Below are positions 25,699 through 34,441 of a stretch of DNA of 64,000 nt, one piece after another. A program made the translations under genes and the position numbers. Position 1 is the first letter of the stretch; every line of letters starts with the position of its first letter. A model generated the notes under the pieces. The model saw nothing but the letters and a program-made list of their open reading frames with translations, did no database searches and was not told the DNA's origin. The DNA is taken from assembly GCA_030550095.1 (NCBI GenBank), contig JAUQQA010000005.1, forward strand, positions 1-64,000, given 5' to 3'. This DNA comes from Chloroflexota bacterium. GTDB taxonomy: Bacteria; Chloroflexota; Anaerolineae; J036; Brachytrichaceae.

Positions 25699-27027
25699 AT
25701 GAGCAAGAGCGCGACTCTTCCCCAAGCGATCGCAACGCAGTTCAATCGCGGTCCCCTGGCGTATGCAGCGCTCACGCTTTACGTGCTGGTCACGAGCGCG
25801 CTGCTGCTCGCCAACACGCGCACTAGCTTGCTCACCGATATCATCTTCGTGTTGTTCTTGTTCGGCTTGCTGTTGATCTACCGCGCGCGCGTGGTGGGAG
25901 GCTATAAGCTAGCGTTGGCTGCGGCGTTGTTGCTGGGCGTGTTGCCATACTTTGGCACGCAGAACGCCTTCTACGTCGAGTTGGCGATCCAAGCCGCGAT
26001 CTTCGTCACGTTGGCGTTGGGTTTGAACGTCGTCGTGGGCTTTGCGGGGCTGCTTGACCTTGGCTACGTGGCGTTCTTCGCGGTGGGCGCCTACCTTTGG
26101 GGTGTCCTGAGCACACCGCAGATCGCGCAGATCGCGCCTGGCGCCTCGCCGGTAAGCCCTTCGATGTTCTATCTCTTCCTCGCGGTGGGGTTGCTCGTGG
26201 GGACGATCTTCGGCATCCTGTTGGGCTTCCCCGTGTTGCGCCTGCGCGGCGACTACCTGGCGATCGTGACGTTGGGACTGGGCGAGGTGATCCGCGTGTT
26301 GGCGGTGAACCTCGACCGACCAGTCAACATCACCAACGGCTCGCAGGGCATTAAGGACATCGCGCGCCCGCCTTTGCCCGAAGTGCTGCGCGCGATCTTG
26401 CCCGGCTTGGGTGACGCGCAGATCTACCAAATCTTCATCTACCTCATGGCGCTGCTGGTGTTGGGGGTGACGGTGTTGGTGGTGTATCGGCTAAAGAACT
26501 CGCGCATCGGGCGCGCCTGGGAAGCAATCCGCGAAGATGACGTGGCAGCGGTGGCAATGGGTATCCCGATCGTGCGCATGAAGCTGCTCGCGTTTGCTGT
26601 GGGCGCCTCGTTTGCTGGCGCGATGGGCGTGCTGTTCGCGGCAAAGCAGCAGTTCATCAACCCGCCGACGTTCGACCTGCTGCGCTCGATCGGCATCTTG
26701 GCGATGGTGATCCTCGGCGGCATGGGGAGCATCCCGGGCGCAATGCTCGGCGGCGCGCTCGTCACGTTGCTCGACCTTCAGCTTTTGCCGCGCATCGCCA
26801 TGGAGCTTTCCGCGCTGAAACGTCAAGGCATCGGCATCCCAGATTGGTTTGACCCTGCGCAATATCAGCGCGCGCTCTTCGGCTTGTTGCTGATCTTGAT
26901 GATGATCTTCCGCCCCGCAGGCGTCCTGCCCGATGAACGCCGGCGCGAGGAATTACGCGAAGGCGAGGCGGAGACCTCCGCTGAAGTTGAACCAGCAGCA
27001 CAATCTCGAGCAGCATCCACTTCTTGA
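25699..27027 (+). CDS. livM: Branched-chain amino-acid ABC permease LivM
   Basis: A 442-residue second permease subunit. The family core is GLNVVVGFAGLLDLGYVAFFAVGAY, then LRLRGDYLAIVTLGLGEVIR, GRAWEAIREDDVAAVAMGI (coupling helix) and GGMGSIPGAMLGGAL. It ends FRPAGVLPDERRREE followed by an acidic, Ala-rich tail. The extra N-terminal 90 residues contain two or three additional hydrophobic segments. It lies between livH (3-nt gap) and livG (13-nt gap). Confidence 0.94.
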   Translation: MSKSATLPQAIATQFNRGPLAYAALTLYVLVTSALLLANTRTSLLTDIIFVLFLFGLLLIYRARVVGGYKLALAAALLLGVLPYFGTQNAFYVELAIQAAIFVTLALGLNVVVGFAGLLDLGYVAFFAVGAYLWGVLSTPQIAQIAPGASPVSPSMFYLFLAVGLLVGTIFGILLGFPVLRLRGDYLAIVTLGLGEVIRVLAVNLDRPVNITNGSQGIKDIARPPLPEVLRAILPGLGDAQIYQIFIYLMALLVLGVTVLVVYRLKNSRIGRAWEAIREDDVAAVAMGIPIVRMKLLAFAVGASFAGAMGVLFAAKQQFINPPTFDLLRSIGILAMVILGGMGSIPGAMLGGALVTLLDLQLLPRIAMELSALKRQGIGIPDWFDPAQYQRALFGLLLILMMIFRPAGVLPDERRREELREGEAETSAEVEPAAQSRAASTS

Positions 27028-27040
27028 GTGAGGTGTTACC

Positions 27041-27826
27041 GTGGCGCTGTTAGAAGCAGAAAACATCACCAAGGTCTTCGGCGGCTTGATGGCGGTCAAC
27101 AGCGTTTCGCTCACTGTCGAGAAGGGCAGCATCGTCAGCGTGATCGGTCCCAACGGCGCTGGCAAGACCACATTCTTTAACGTGCTCACGGGCATCTACA
27201 AGCCCGACGGCGGCACGATCACCTTCGACGGAGAATCCATCGTCGGCTTGCGCCCCGACCAGATCACGCAGCGCGGCATCGCGCGCACCTTCCAGAACAT
27301 CCGCCTCTTCGGCAACATGACCGCGCTGGAGAACGTGATGGTGGGCATGCACAGCCGCTTGCGCTCAGGCGTTTGGGGCGCCATTTTCCAAACACCTGCG
27401 ACGCGCACAGAGGAAAAGCGCGCCCGCCAGCGCGCCCGTGAGTTGCTCGCGTTTGTGGGGTTAGAGCGGCGCATGGACGAGCTGGCGAAAAACCTGCCCT
27501 ACGGCGACCAGCGCCGCTTGGAGATCGCGCGCGCGCTCGCCACGCAGCCGAAGCTGATCTTGCTCGACGAGCCAACCGCAGGCATGAACCCTCAGGAGAC
27601 CGCTGAGGCCACTGAGCTTATCCGCCGCCTGCGCGATGAGTTGGGCATCACGGTGATCTTGATCGAGCACGACATGCGCGTGGTGATGACGATCTCAGAG
27701 CGCATCACCGTCTTGGACTACGGGTCGAAGATCGCCGAGGGCAAGCCCGAGGAGATCCGCACCAACCCGCGCGTCATTGAGGCGTATCTCGGGCGCGGTG
27801 CCGTCGTCGAGGCACAAATGGGATGA
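27041..27826 (+). CDS. livG: Branched-chain amino-acid ABC ATPase LivG
   Basis: A 261-residue ATPase. Walker A is GPNGAGKTTFFN, the Q-loop region is GIARTFQNIRLFGNMTALENV, the signature segment is NLPYGDQRRLEIARAL and Walker B is LILLDEPTAGMNPQE. It has the LivG-specific C-terminus with EGKPEEIRTNPRVIEAYLG. The GTG start is preceded by a GAGGTG ribosome site. Confidence 0.95.
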   Translation: MALLEAENITKVFGGLMAVNSVSLTVEKGSIVSVIGPNGAGKTTFFNVLTGIYKPDGGTITFDGESIVGLRPDQITQRGIARTFQNIRLFGNMTALENVMVGMHSRLRSGVWGAIFQTPATRTEEKRARQRARELLAFVGLERRMDELAKNLPYGDQRRLEIARALATQPKLILLDEPTAGMNPQETAEATELIRRLRDELGITVILIEHDMRVVMTISERITVLDYGSKIAEGKPEEIRTNPRVIEAYLGRGAVVEAQMG

Positions 27827-27838
27827 AGGAGGCGACCC

Positions 27839-28552
27839 ATGGCGCTGCTGGAGCTGAAAAACGTGCACACCTACTACGGCAACATTCACGCGCTAAAGGG
27901 CGTTTCGTTCTCTGTGGAGAAAGGCGAGATCGTCACGCTGATCGGCGCGAACGGCGCTGGCAAAAGCACCACCCTGCGCACCATCTCTGGCTTGCTCACA
28001 CCACGCCAGGGCGAGATTTGGTTTGAAGGTCAGCGCATTGACCGCTTGCCGCCGCACGAGATCGTCGCGCGCGGCGTGTTGCAATCGCCAGAGGGACGGC
28101 GCATTTTCCCCCGGCTCACCGTCCGCGAGAACCTTGAGATGGGCGCCTATCAACGCAAAGACAAAGAAGGCATCGCCCAGGACATGGAGCGCGTGTTTGC
28201 GCTCTTCCCGCGCCTCAAGGAGCGCCTTAACCAGAAAGGCGGCACACTCTCCGGCGGCGAGCAGCAGATGTTGGCGATCGGACGTGCGCTGATGGGGCGC
28301 CCCCGCGTGTTGCTGCTCGACGAGCCTTCGATGGGATTGGCGCCCGTGCTCGTCGAGCAAATCTTCGACATCATCCGCGAGATTAACCAGCAGGGCACGA
28401 CCATCTTGTTGGTAGAGCAGAACGCTCGGCTTGCGCTCAGCATTGCGCATCGCGGCTACGTGCTGGAGACGGGGCGCATCGTGCTCAGCGGCACAGGACA
28501 AGAGTTGGCAAACAACCCGCAGGTCAAAGCAGCTTACCTCGGCGAACACTGA
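27839..28552 (+). CDS. livF: Branched-chain amino-acid ABC ATPase LivF
   Basis: A 237-residue ATPase. Walker A is GANGAGKSTTLR, then PEGRRIFPRLTVRENLEMGA, signature LSGGEQQMLAIGRALM and Walker B LLLDEPSMGLAP. The ending NNPQVKAAYLGEH is typical of LivF. A GGAGG ribosome site precedes the ATG. It completes the five-gene importer; plsY starts 2 nt after its stop. Confidence 0.95.
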   Translation: MALLELKNVHTYYGNIHALKGVSFSVEKGEIVTLIGANGAGKSTTLRTISGLLTPRQGEIWFEGQRIDRLPPHEIVARGVLQSPEGRRIFPRLTVRENLEMGAYQRKDKEGIAQDMERVFALFPRLKERLNQKGGTLSGGEQQMLAIGRALMGRPRVLLLDEPSMGLAPVLVEQIFDIIREINQQGTTILLVEQNARLALSIAHRGYVLETGRIVLSGTGQELANNPQVKAAYLGEH

Positions 28553-28554
28553 AC

Positions 28555-29205
28555 ATGAGTGCTCTCCTTGTGAGTGTGCTCAGCGGCGTAGCTGGCTACC
28601 TTGTCGGCTCAATCCCTTTCGGTTGGATCATCGTCAAGTTGACCAAGGGGATTGATGTGCGGCAGGTGGGCAGTGGGCGCACTGGCGGCACCAACGTCTT
28701 TCGTGCTGCGGGCCCTGTGGCCGGAGTGGCGACTGCTGTGCTGGACGTGCTAAAAGGCGTGGTCGCGGTGCTAGTGGTGCGCGCGGTGAGCGGCGAGACG
28801 GGCGGCTGGGCAGAAGCGCTCACGGGGTTTGGTGTGGTGTTGGGACACAACGCCTCGCTGTTCTTGGGCTTCCGCGGCGGTGCGGGCGGCGCGACGGCAG
28901 TGGGGACGAGCATCGCGCTCTGGGCGCCAAGCGGCGTGCTTGCGCTGTTGGTCGGCTCGTTTGTGCTTTTCGTGGTCGGCTACGCTTCTGTGGCTTCGAT
29001 GCTTGCAGGGAGCATCGTCGCCATTGGCTCGACCGTCGGCGCGTTGATTGGCGCGTGCCCGCCGTCTTATGCGGCATATGGCTGGGGTGTGCTTGCGTTG
29101 ATCCTGATCGCGCTGCGCCCAAACATTCAACGCTTGCGCGCAGGGACGGAGCGCCGCGTTCATTGGTTCAGCCGGCGCAGCTCTGCAGAGGGGCAGGTGG
29201 GATGA
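28555..29205 (+). CDS. plsY: Glycerol-3-phosphate acyltransferase PlsY
   Basis: Transfers an acyl group from acyl-phosphate to glycerol-3-phosphate, the first step of phospholipid synthesis. The 216-residue membrane protein has the three PlsY motifs: GSIPFGWIIVKL, then GSGRTGGTNVFRAAG, then VLGHNASLFLGFRGGAGGAT. The second and third differ slightly from the common GSGNxGATN and GGKG forms. Spacing of 2 nt after livF suggests cotranscription with the importer, an arrangement with no obvious metabolic logic. Confidence 0.9.
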   Translation: MSALLVSVLSGVAGYLVGSIPFGWIIVKLTKGIDVRQVGSGRTGGTNVFRAAGPVAGVATAVLDVLKGVVAVLVVRAVSGETGGWAEALTGFGVVLGHNASLFLGFRGGAGGATAVGTSIALWAPSGVLALLVGSFVLFVVGYASVASMLAGSIVAIGSTVGALIGACPPSYAAYGWGVLALILIALRPNIQRLRAGTERRVHWFSRRSSAEGQVG

Positions 29206-29276
29206 GCATGCTGCTCAGCCGCCGGCTTTCGTTTTTGACGCCGGCGCTTAATCTTCTCTTTACGGTGCGCCGCTAA
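29202..29276 (+). CDS. Possible 24-residue peptide after plsY
   Basis: ATG 29202 overlaps the plsY TGA in an ATGA junction, and the frame runs 24 codons (MSMLLSRRLSF... ending LLFTVRR) to TAA. Translational coupling makes expression possible. An inverted repeat CGCCGGC/GCCGGCG lies inside, so this may be only a terminator-like structure. There is no recognisable homologue. Confidence 0.2.
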   Translation: MSMLLSRRLSFLTPALNLLFTVRR

Positions 29277-29288
29277 AGTCTCGTAGCA

Positions 29289-29723
29289 ATGCCAAAACTG
29301 CGCGTCCTGATTTTGTGCACTGCGAACTCAGCGCGCTCGCAAATGGCGGAGGGAGTTCTGCGTTGGCTCTCCGGCGGTCAAGTGGATGTTTTCAGTGCAG
29401 GCACGCGACCTAGCCGTGTGCATCCCTTCGCCATTCAAGCCATGCGAGAAATTGGGGTTGACATCAGCGGCCATCGCTCGAAGGGGGTAGAGGAATTTTG
29501 GGGCCAACCGTTCGACTACGTGATCACTGTATGTGATGCTGCTGCTGAGGTATGCCCGGCTTTCCCTGGACCTGCGCGGCGCATCCATTGGAGTTTCCCC
29601 GACCCAGCAGCAGTGGAAGACGAAGCGGAGCGCATGGCTGCTTTTCGAACGGTGCGCGATGGGTTGATCGAGCGTTTTCGCGCGTTTTTGAGCGAGCTTG
29701 GCATCCCCGCAGTGGCGGCTTAA
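29289..29723 (+). CDS. Low-molecular-weight phosphatase family arsenate reductase-like protein
   Basis: A 144-residue protein. The N-terminal P-loop LCTANSARSQMAEG is the C-x5-R-S signature with nucleophile Cys, and the following GVDISGHRSKGV matches arsenate reductases of the thioredoxin-coupled class. The region VITVCDAAAEVCPAFPG supplies two further cysteines for disulfide relay, and WSFPDPA the general-acid Asp. No ars operon genes are adjacent, so a protein-phosphotyrosine role cannot be excluded. TAAAGT near 29274-29279 is a possible -10 box. Confidence 0.82.
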   Translation: MPKLRVLILCTANSARSQMAEGVLRWLSGGQVDVFSAGTRPSRVHPFAIQAMREIGVDISGHRSKGVEEFWGQPFDYVITVCDAAAEVCPAFPGPARRIHWSFPDPAAVEDEAERMAAFRTVRDGLIERFRAFLSELGIPAVAA

Positions 29724-30799
29724 TTGCTTCGCTCTGGGAAGAACAAGCCCGTGTGCTTGTAATTCACGCACACCCGCGTGATGAACGCGGTAAGCTCGAT
29801 GAGCTTTTTGTCGCTTTCGGCTTTCTCGAGCCAAAGGTTTAAGACGTGCGCGCGCTGCACTAGCTTGTCGAGCACGTCGTGGACGACAGTGGTATCCACG
29901 CCGCTGCGGTTGGCGATGCGGCTGATCAGGCTTTGCTTATGCTGCTTGATGAACGCATCGGCACGCTTAAAGCGGCTGAAGAGTTGACGGCGGTTGAGTC
30001 GCGTTGGCTGCTTGCGGAAGATGAGCTTGAGGTCAATGTCCACGTAGCCCGTTGCTTTGGCGTAGTAGTGGCGTGTGTTTGCCTTCATAAACTGTGCGAC
30101 GGTGAGTTTGACCTCTTGATACGGCTCGATCATCCACGTGGGGTTTACCTCTACCAAGATCGGCTGTCGCCCTAACTCGGCAACGATGCGCTCGGTGTAC
30201 TCTAGCTTTGCGAGTGCGCGCGGGTAATTGCGATACACCTTGCGCCAATTCGAGCGCGGCGTGAGCCAAACTGTAAAGGTTTCGGCAAAATCTTCGTCGG
30301 GATGTTTTTGTGCGTAGTAATCCCCATTGGGGTTCACATAGCTCCTGCTCCATGGATTGTAATCGTAATCATCTCCCTCTGGATAGGTGTAGAAGAAATG
30401 CCCTTGCACGTCAAAAAGCTCGCGGAAGTCTTTGCGTCGGTAGAGCTTGTAGGCATAGCAGAAGGCGTGCCCGCACTCATGACGCAGCAAGTCGAAAATA
30501 TCAGCATCGCTATAGCGCCAACCGCGAAACTCCTCGTTGAGGTCTTTAAGCAGCGGGTCAAAATCATAAAACCCAAGCGCGATAATGGGCTGACCTGCGA
30601 CACAGCCATAGCCCGTTGAGATGTAAAAGATCGGGTCCAGCTTGGTGATCCCAGCGCGGCGCAGCTCATGTTTGACGATGGGGATGGCTTGCGAAAAAAT
30701 TGTCCCCTCAAAGCGCAGATCGAGGTCGCAAATTGGGGTGTTCAGCAGTTCAAGCTTTTTTGTATCTGTCGAAAAAAGTAGAGCCTGGGAGCGCCGCAT
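29720..30799 (-). CDS. Putative zinc metallopeptidase-like protein
   Basis: A 359-residue protein from ATG 30799. Residues 107-111 form HECGH, matching the HExxH zincin motif with Cys in the third position. Downstream HPDEDFAETF (Glu173) offers a third ligand, as in the putative zinc-binding metallopeptidase families. The middle is rich in Tyr and Asp. The basic C-terminal third is predicted helical. There is no signal peptide. Codon use is visibly more AT-rich than the neighbours and its promoter region is A/T-rich, suggesting later acquisition. A TAAAAT box lies at 30822-30817. It overlaps the arsC-like gene tail to tail by 4 nt. Confidence 0.65.
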   Translation of the reverse strand: MRRSQALLFSTDTKKLELLNTPICDLDLRFEGTIFSQAIPIVKHELRRAGITKLDPIFYISTGYGCVAGQPIIALGFYDFDPLLKDLNEEFRGWRYSDADIFDLLRHECGHAFCYAYKLYRRKDFRELFDVQGHFFYTYPEGDDYDYNPWSRSYVNPNGDYYAQKHPDEDFAETFTVWLTPRSNWRKVYRNYPRALAKLEYTERIVAELGRQPILVEVNPTWMIEPYQEVKLTVAQFMKANTRHYYAKATGYVDIDLKLIFRKQPTRLNRRQLFSRFKRADAFIKQHKQSLISRIANRSGVDTTVVHDVLDKLVQRAHVLNLWLEKAESDKKLIELTAFITRVCVNYKHTGLFFPERSN

Positions 30800-30858
30800 T
30801 TTTGTTTTCCGCTTATATTTTAGCACGGCTCTTGCGCAGAAGCCGCTCTTGCGTTATG

Positions 30859-30864
30859 TATAAT
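30859..30864 (+). promoter_or_regulatory. Candidate -10 box upstream of cdaA
   Basis: A perfect TATAAT lies 64 nt before ATG 30928. A second box, TAGAAT at 30900-30905, is closer. The leader between them contains an unused GGAGGA motif. Confidence 0.4.
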
Positions 30865-30927
30865 CATCCAGGAGGAAGCTAGCGCAGCAGTGTTGGCGAT
30901 AGAATCGAGCATAGCTGAGGGCGAGGC

Positions 30928-31752
30928 ATGGTTGAGCTGCTCTGGCTCCTGCAACGGCTCACGCCGCTAGCGCTGCTGGACATCGCCTTGGTGGCGCTGT
31001 TGTTTTTCGGCGTGTTGCTGCTGGTGCGCGCGACGCAGGCGATCTCAGTGCTGCGCGGCTTGGTGATCCTCGGTGTGATCAGCCTTGCGCTGGGTGGCAG
31101 CTCGCAATTGCCTGCGTTTAATCTTGTCATGCGCACAGTGCTGCCTGCGCTGCTGGTAGCAATCCCTGTGATCTTTCAACCAGAGCTGCGGCGTGCCTTG
31201 GAGCGGCTCGGTCGTTTTAACGAGGTGCTCACTGCCCCTCGGCGCAGCGAGACCGAAATTGTGGTGCACAAGGTGAGCGAAGCGGCGCGGCGCCTTGCTA
31301 ACAAGCGCCATGGAGCGTTGATCGTGTTGGAGCGCGAGACAGGTTTGCAACACCTCATTGACTCCGGCGTGAGACTCGACGCGGAGCTCTCGCCCGAGCT
31401 GCTGTTGGCAATCTTTGACCCGCACTCGCCGCTGCACGACGGCGGTGTGATCATCCGCCAGGGACGAGTTGCCGCTGCTGGTTGTGTGCTCCCGCTCACC
31501 ACCTCGACGCCTGAGGATGTGCGCATTGGCTTGCGCCATCGCGCTGGCATCGGCGTGACGGAGGGCAGCGACGCAGTCGCGATCATCGTCTCCGAGGAGC
31601 GCGGCACGATCAGCCTGGCGCACAGCGGGCGCCTGATTCGCCGGATTGACCCTGCACATCTTGAGAGCGCCCTCATCGCGCTGATACAACCTGCGCTGCC
31701 ACGCGCAACCTCGTTGCTGGGTCTGTTTCGCCAAGAACGCGATCGCCCATGA
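30928..31752 (+). CDS. cdaA: Diadenylate cyclase CdaA
   Basis: Makes c-di-AMP from two ATP, a second messenger controlling potassium and cell-wall homeostasis. The 274-residue protein has three N-terminal membrane helices (about residues 14-80) and the DAC domain. The catalytic motif usually written DGA reads DGG at 171-173 (LHDGGVII), and the RHR motif is intact at 203-205 (GLRHRAGIG). The usual partner gene cdaR (ybbR) is not adjacent. The 3' end overlaps the GH4-like gene in ATGA. Confidence 0.92.
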   Translation: MVELLWLLQRLTPLALLDIALVALLFFGVLLLVRATQAISVLRGLVILGVISLALGGSSQLPAFNLVMRTVLPALLVAIPVIFQPELRRALERLGRFNEVLTAPRRSETEIVVHKVSEAARRLANKRHGALIVLERETGLQHLIDSGVRLDAELSPELLLAIFDPHSPLHDGGVIIRQGRVAAAGCVLPLTTSTPEDVRIGLRHRAGIGVTEGSDAVAIIVSEERGTISLAHSGRLIRRIDPAHLESALIALIQPALPRATSLLGLFRQERDRP

Positions 31753-33092
31753 GTCCCGCCCCTTCCCCACTGCAAACGCACATCGTCTTTCTCGGTGCAG
31801 GCAGTGCTAGCTTCGGACCCACCCTGTTAGGCGACTTATTTGCCGAGGCAGAGGCGCTGCGCGGCAGCACTGTGTGGCTTGTGGACGCGAACGCGGAGGC
31901 AGCGGAAACCATGCTGCGCTATGCGCAACGCATCAACGCTGCCCTCGATTCGCCGTTTGTGCTGCGCGCGACCACTGATCGGCGCGAGGCGTTGCTAGGG
32001 GCTGCTGCTGTGATCGTCTCCGTTGCTGTTGACCGACTAGAAACGTGGAAGTTGGATTGGCAAATTCCTTTGCGGCATGGTGTGCGGCACGTCCTCGGCG
32101 AGAACGCGGGCCCAGGCGGCTTGAGCCACGCGCTGCGCAGCATTCCTTTGGTGCTTGATATTGCGCGTGATGTCGAGCAACGAGCGCCGCGCGCTTGGGT
32201 GATCCTCCTCACCAATCCGCTCAGCCGCGTGGCCATGGCGTTGGATCGCTACACGCGCGTGCGTTGGGTAGGGCTGTCTCGTTCGATCGATGAGGGCTAT
32301 CTCTTGGTCAATCGCGCGCTTGGGCTTGTGCCCGAGACGGGCGATCGTGTCGCTGATCTCCTCGCGGCGCGTCAGCGGCTGCGCATCACCGCGGCTGGGC
32401 TGAACCGCTTCACCTTCATCCTCGATGTGCGCGATGCACAAACGGGTGCAGATTTGTATCCAGCGTTGCGCGCGCGCTTGGCGCACATGCCGCCAGATTT
32501 TGCGCCGCTCTCGCGTCGCCTGTTGGACCTCTTCGGCTTGTTCTGCGCGGTGGGCGACGAACATGCTGGCGAATACGTCGGCTTTGCAGCCGAGGTGTTG
32601 CCGTTGCGCGGCTTTGATTTCACTGGCTACGCGCGTCGGCGCGAGAGCTTGTGGTCGCAGATTCGTGCAGTTGCGGAAGGCAGCGCGCCCTTGGCGCTTG
32701 CGCGCGCGGTGCAGCGCAGCAGCGTGCGCGTGGTGCCGGTTCTCTTGGCGTTGCTGCACAGCGCGAACCAGTACGAGGATGCGGTGAACATCCGCAACGG
32801 CGGTTGCATCAGCAATTTGCCTGAGGATGCCATTGTTGAGGTGCCAGCGCTCGTGAGCGCAACCGGCGCGCACGGTGTGCATGTGGGCGCGTTGCCGCGT
32901 GCCCTTGCGTCGGTCATGCGCCGCGAGGTGGACATTCAAGCGCTGGTTGTCGAAGCGGCGGTGCATGGCGACAGAAACGCAGCGCTCCAGGCGCTATTGC
33001 TGGACCCCCACGTCCATAGTTACGCGCAGGCGGCGCATTTGCTGGACGATCTGCTGCGCGCCCATGCGCGTCATCTGCCGCAGTTCGCTTGA
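31749..33092 (+). CDS. Glycoside hydrolase family 4-like protein with altered metal motif
   Basis: A 447-residue protein of the NAD- and Mn-dependent GH4 family. The Rossmann start is VFLGAGSASFGPTLLGDL. ILLTNPLSRV and GDEHAGEYVGF follow, and the late segment GCISNLPEDAIVEVPALV is diagnostic. The metal motif CHx that should follow VGL reads SRS (177-179), so the Mn-ligand Cys and neighbouring His are both replaced. The protein may be inactive as a glycosidase or act on another substrate. Translation is coupled to cdaA. Confidence 0.8.
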   Translation: MSPAPSPLQTHIVFLGAGSASFGPTLLGDLFAEAEALRGSTVWLVDANAEAAETMLRYAQRINAALDSPFVLRATTDRREALLGAAAVIVSVAVDRLETWKLDWQIPLRHGVRHVLGENAGPGGLSHALRSIPLVLDIARDVEQRAPRAWVILLTNPLSRVAMALDRYTRVRWVGLSRSIDEGYLLVNRALGLVPETGDRVADLLAARQRLRITAAGLNRFTFILDVRDAQTGADLYPALRARLAHMPPDFAPLSRRLLDLFGLFCAVGDEHAGEYVGFAAEVLPLRGFDFTGYARRRESLWSQIRAVAEGSAPLALARAVQRSSVRVVPVLLALLHSANQYEDAVNIRNGGCISNLPEDAIVEVPALVSATGAHGVHVGALPRALASVMRREVDIQALVVEAAVHGDRNAALQALLLDPHVHSYAQAAHLLDDLLRAHARHLPQFA

Positions 33093-34409
33093 TCACAAGC
33101 GGTTGCCATCGGTGCTTACCTCCGCGCAGCCCACCAGCTTGATCGCAGCGATGAGGTTGTCGGTGAAGGTGTTGGCTGTGATGGCGCTTTGGCGCACGCG
33201 TTCAAAGAGCACGCCGATGCGGTTGTCGTGGAACGTGTTGCCGCTCACGCGCAAGGCGCGGCAGCGTGCGCCGGCGTAATTGGCACCGCGCTCTGTCCAG
33301 ACGTGCACGCCGCAATCGTTGTGCAAAAACTGGTTGTTCACAACGACGGTCTCGAAGGTTTCCGCGCCCTCTGGGAAGAACTGGCGAAACAGCCCTGCGC
33401 CGCGGTTGGCGTCGTCGTTCACCCAGAGTTGCACGCCTTCGCCGTTGCGCTCAAAGAGATTATCGCGGATGGTGTTGTGGTGTCCGTGCTCGATGGCGAT
33501 GCCTGCGGTGCGGTTGCCGCGGATGCGGTTGTGCTCGACAAGGCTTTCGCTCGACCAGCCGAGCCAGAAGCCATAGTTGCAGAAATCAGCGCGGTTGTTG
33601 CGAAACACGTTGCGCTGCGAGAACGTTGCCTCGAAGCCGATGTTGGGGCTAAAGCTGACGTCGTTTTGCTCAAACACGTTGTCGTTGCAGGGCACTTTGA
33701 TCTGGTCGCGGTGGAATCCGCCGAGGAAGACGCCATCGCCGCTGGCGCGCAGACGGTTGCGGCGCACGACGTTGCGCGAGGAATCGCACATGATCACGAG
33801 TGCGGCTGCGTCAGCGCCGATGTGAGCGTGTTGCGGCTCACGCGAGGGCTCATACGCGCGGCAGCAGAAATCCGCGAGGTTGTCCTCGATCGCGTTATCA
33901 GAAGACTCGAAGAGCAAGATGCCCGCGCCGCTGTTGTAGCTCGCGTTGTTGCGCCGCAGCGTCACTTGCCGGCAACCGTAGAGCAGAATACCGTTCTGCT
34001 GATGCTGCACGTCGTTGTCCTGCACAGCGCTGCTCGAAACGCCCGAGAGGAAGATCGCGCCGCCGTAGGCGTCTTCGCGCCCGCGCCAAACATCCAAAAA
34101 GACCTCAAGCGCGGGCAGCTCATGCGTGCCGCGGATGGTACAGCGCTCGATGAGCAACGCTTCACATGCGTTTGCATAGATGGCGTGATAGAAGCCGACG
34201 ATGTGCAGGTTGCGGACGGTGACGTTGCGCCTGCGATTGAGGGTGAGGCCGTGCCCTTCGCGCAGCGTGCTGACGACCCACGCACCGTTGCCGTCGAGCA
34301 CGAGATCGTCCGCGCCAACGGTGATCCCATTGGGCAACCAATACACGCCTGGCTGAAGCGTCACATCACGCGTGATCACCATGCCGTCCTCAGGTACGAT
34401 GAGCGCCAT
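33093..34409 (-). CDS. Right-handed parallel beta-helix protein (NosD-like)
   Basis: A protein of 438 residues built of repeated strand turns with Asn ladders (NVTVRNLHIVG, AVQDNDVQHQQNGILLYG, NAIEDNLADF, NVFRNNRADF, NTIRDNLFERNGEGVQL). This is the PbH1 repeat pattern of pectate-lyase-like and NosD proteins. There is no signal peptide and no recognisable catalytic set. ATG 34409 is used; TAAGAT at 34423-34418 fits a short-leader promoter. It ends one base after the converging GH4-like gene, so a role in carbohydrate processing is plausible but unproven. Confidence 0.82.
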   Translation of the reverse strand: MALIVPEDGMVITRDVTLQPGVYWLPNGITVGADDLVLDGNGAWVVSTLREGHGLTLNRRRNVTVRNLHIVGFYHAIYANACEALLIERCTIRGTHELPALEVFLDVWRGREDAYGGAIFLSGVSSSAVQDNDVQHQQNGILLYGCRQVTLRRNNASYNSGAGILLFESSDNAIEDNLADFCCRAYEPSREPQHAHIGADAAALVIMCDSSRNVVRRNRLRASGDGVFLGGFHRDQIKVPCNDNVFEQNDVSFSPNIGFEATFSQRNVFRNNRADFCNYGFWLGWSSESLVEHNRIRGNRTAGIAIEHGHHNTIRDNLFERNGEGVQLWVNDDANRGAGLFRQFFPEGAETFETVVVNNQFLHNDCGVHVWTERGANYAGARCRALRVSGNTFHDNRIGVLFERVRQSAITANTFTDNLIAAIKLVGCAEVSTDGNRL

Positions 34410-34441
34410 CAACAGCGATCTTAAGGTCGCTTGTGATCGCC

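Noticed and set aside
33189-34424. 411-codon open frame antisense to the beta-helix gene
   Set aside because: The sense strand shows clear PbH1 repeats. The antisense product is low-complexity Ala/Val/Asp.
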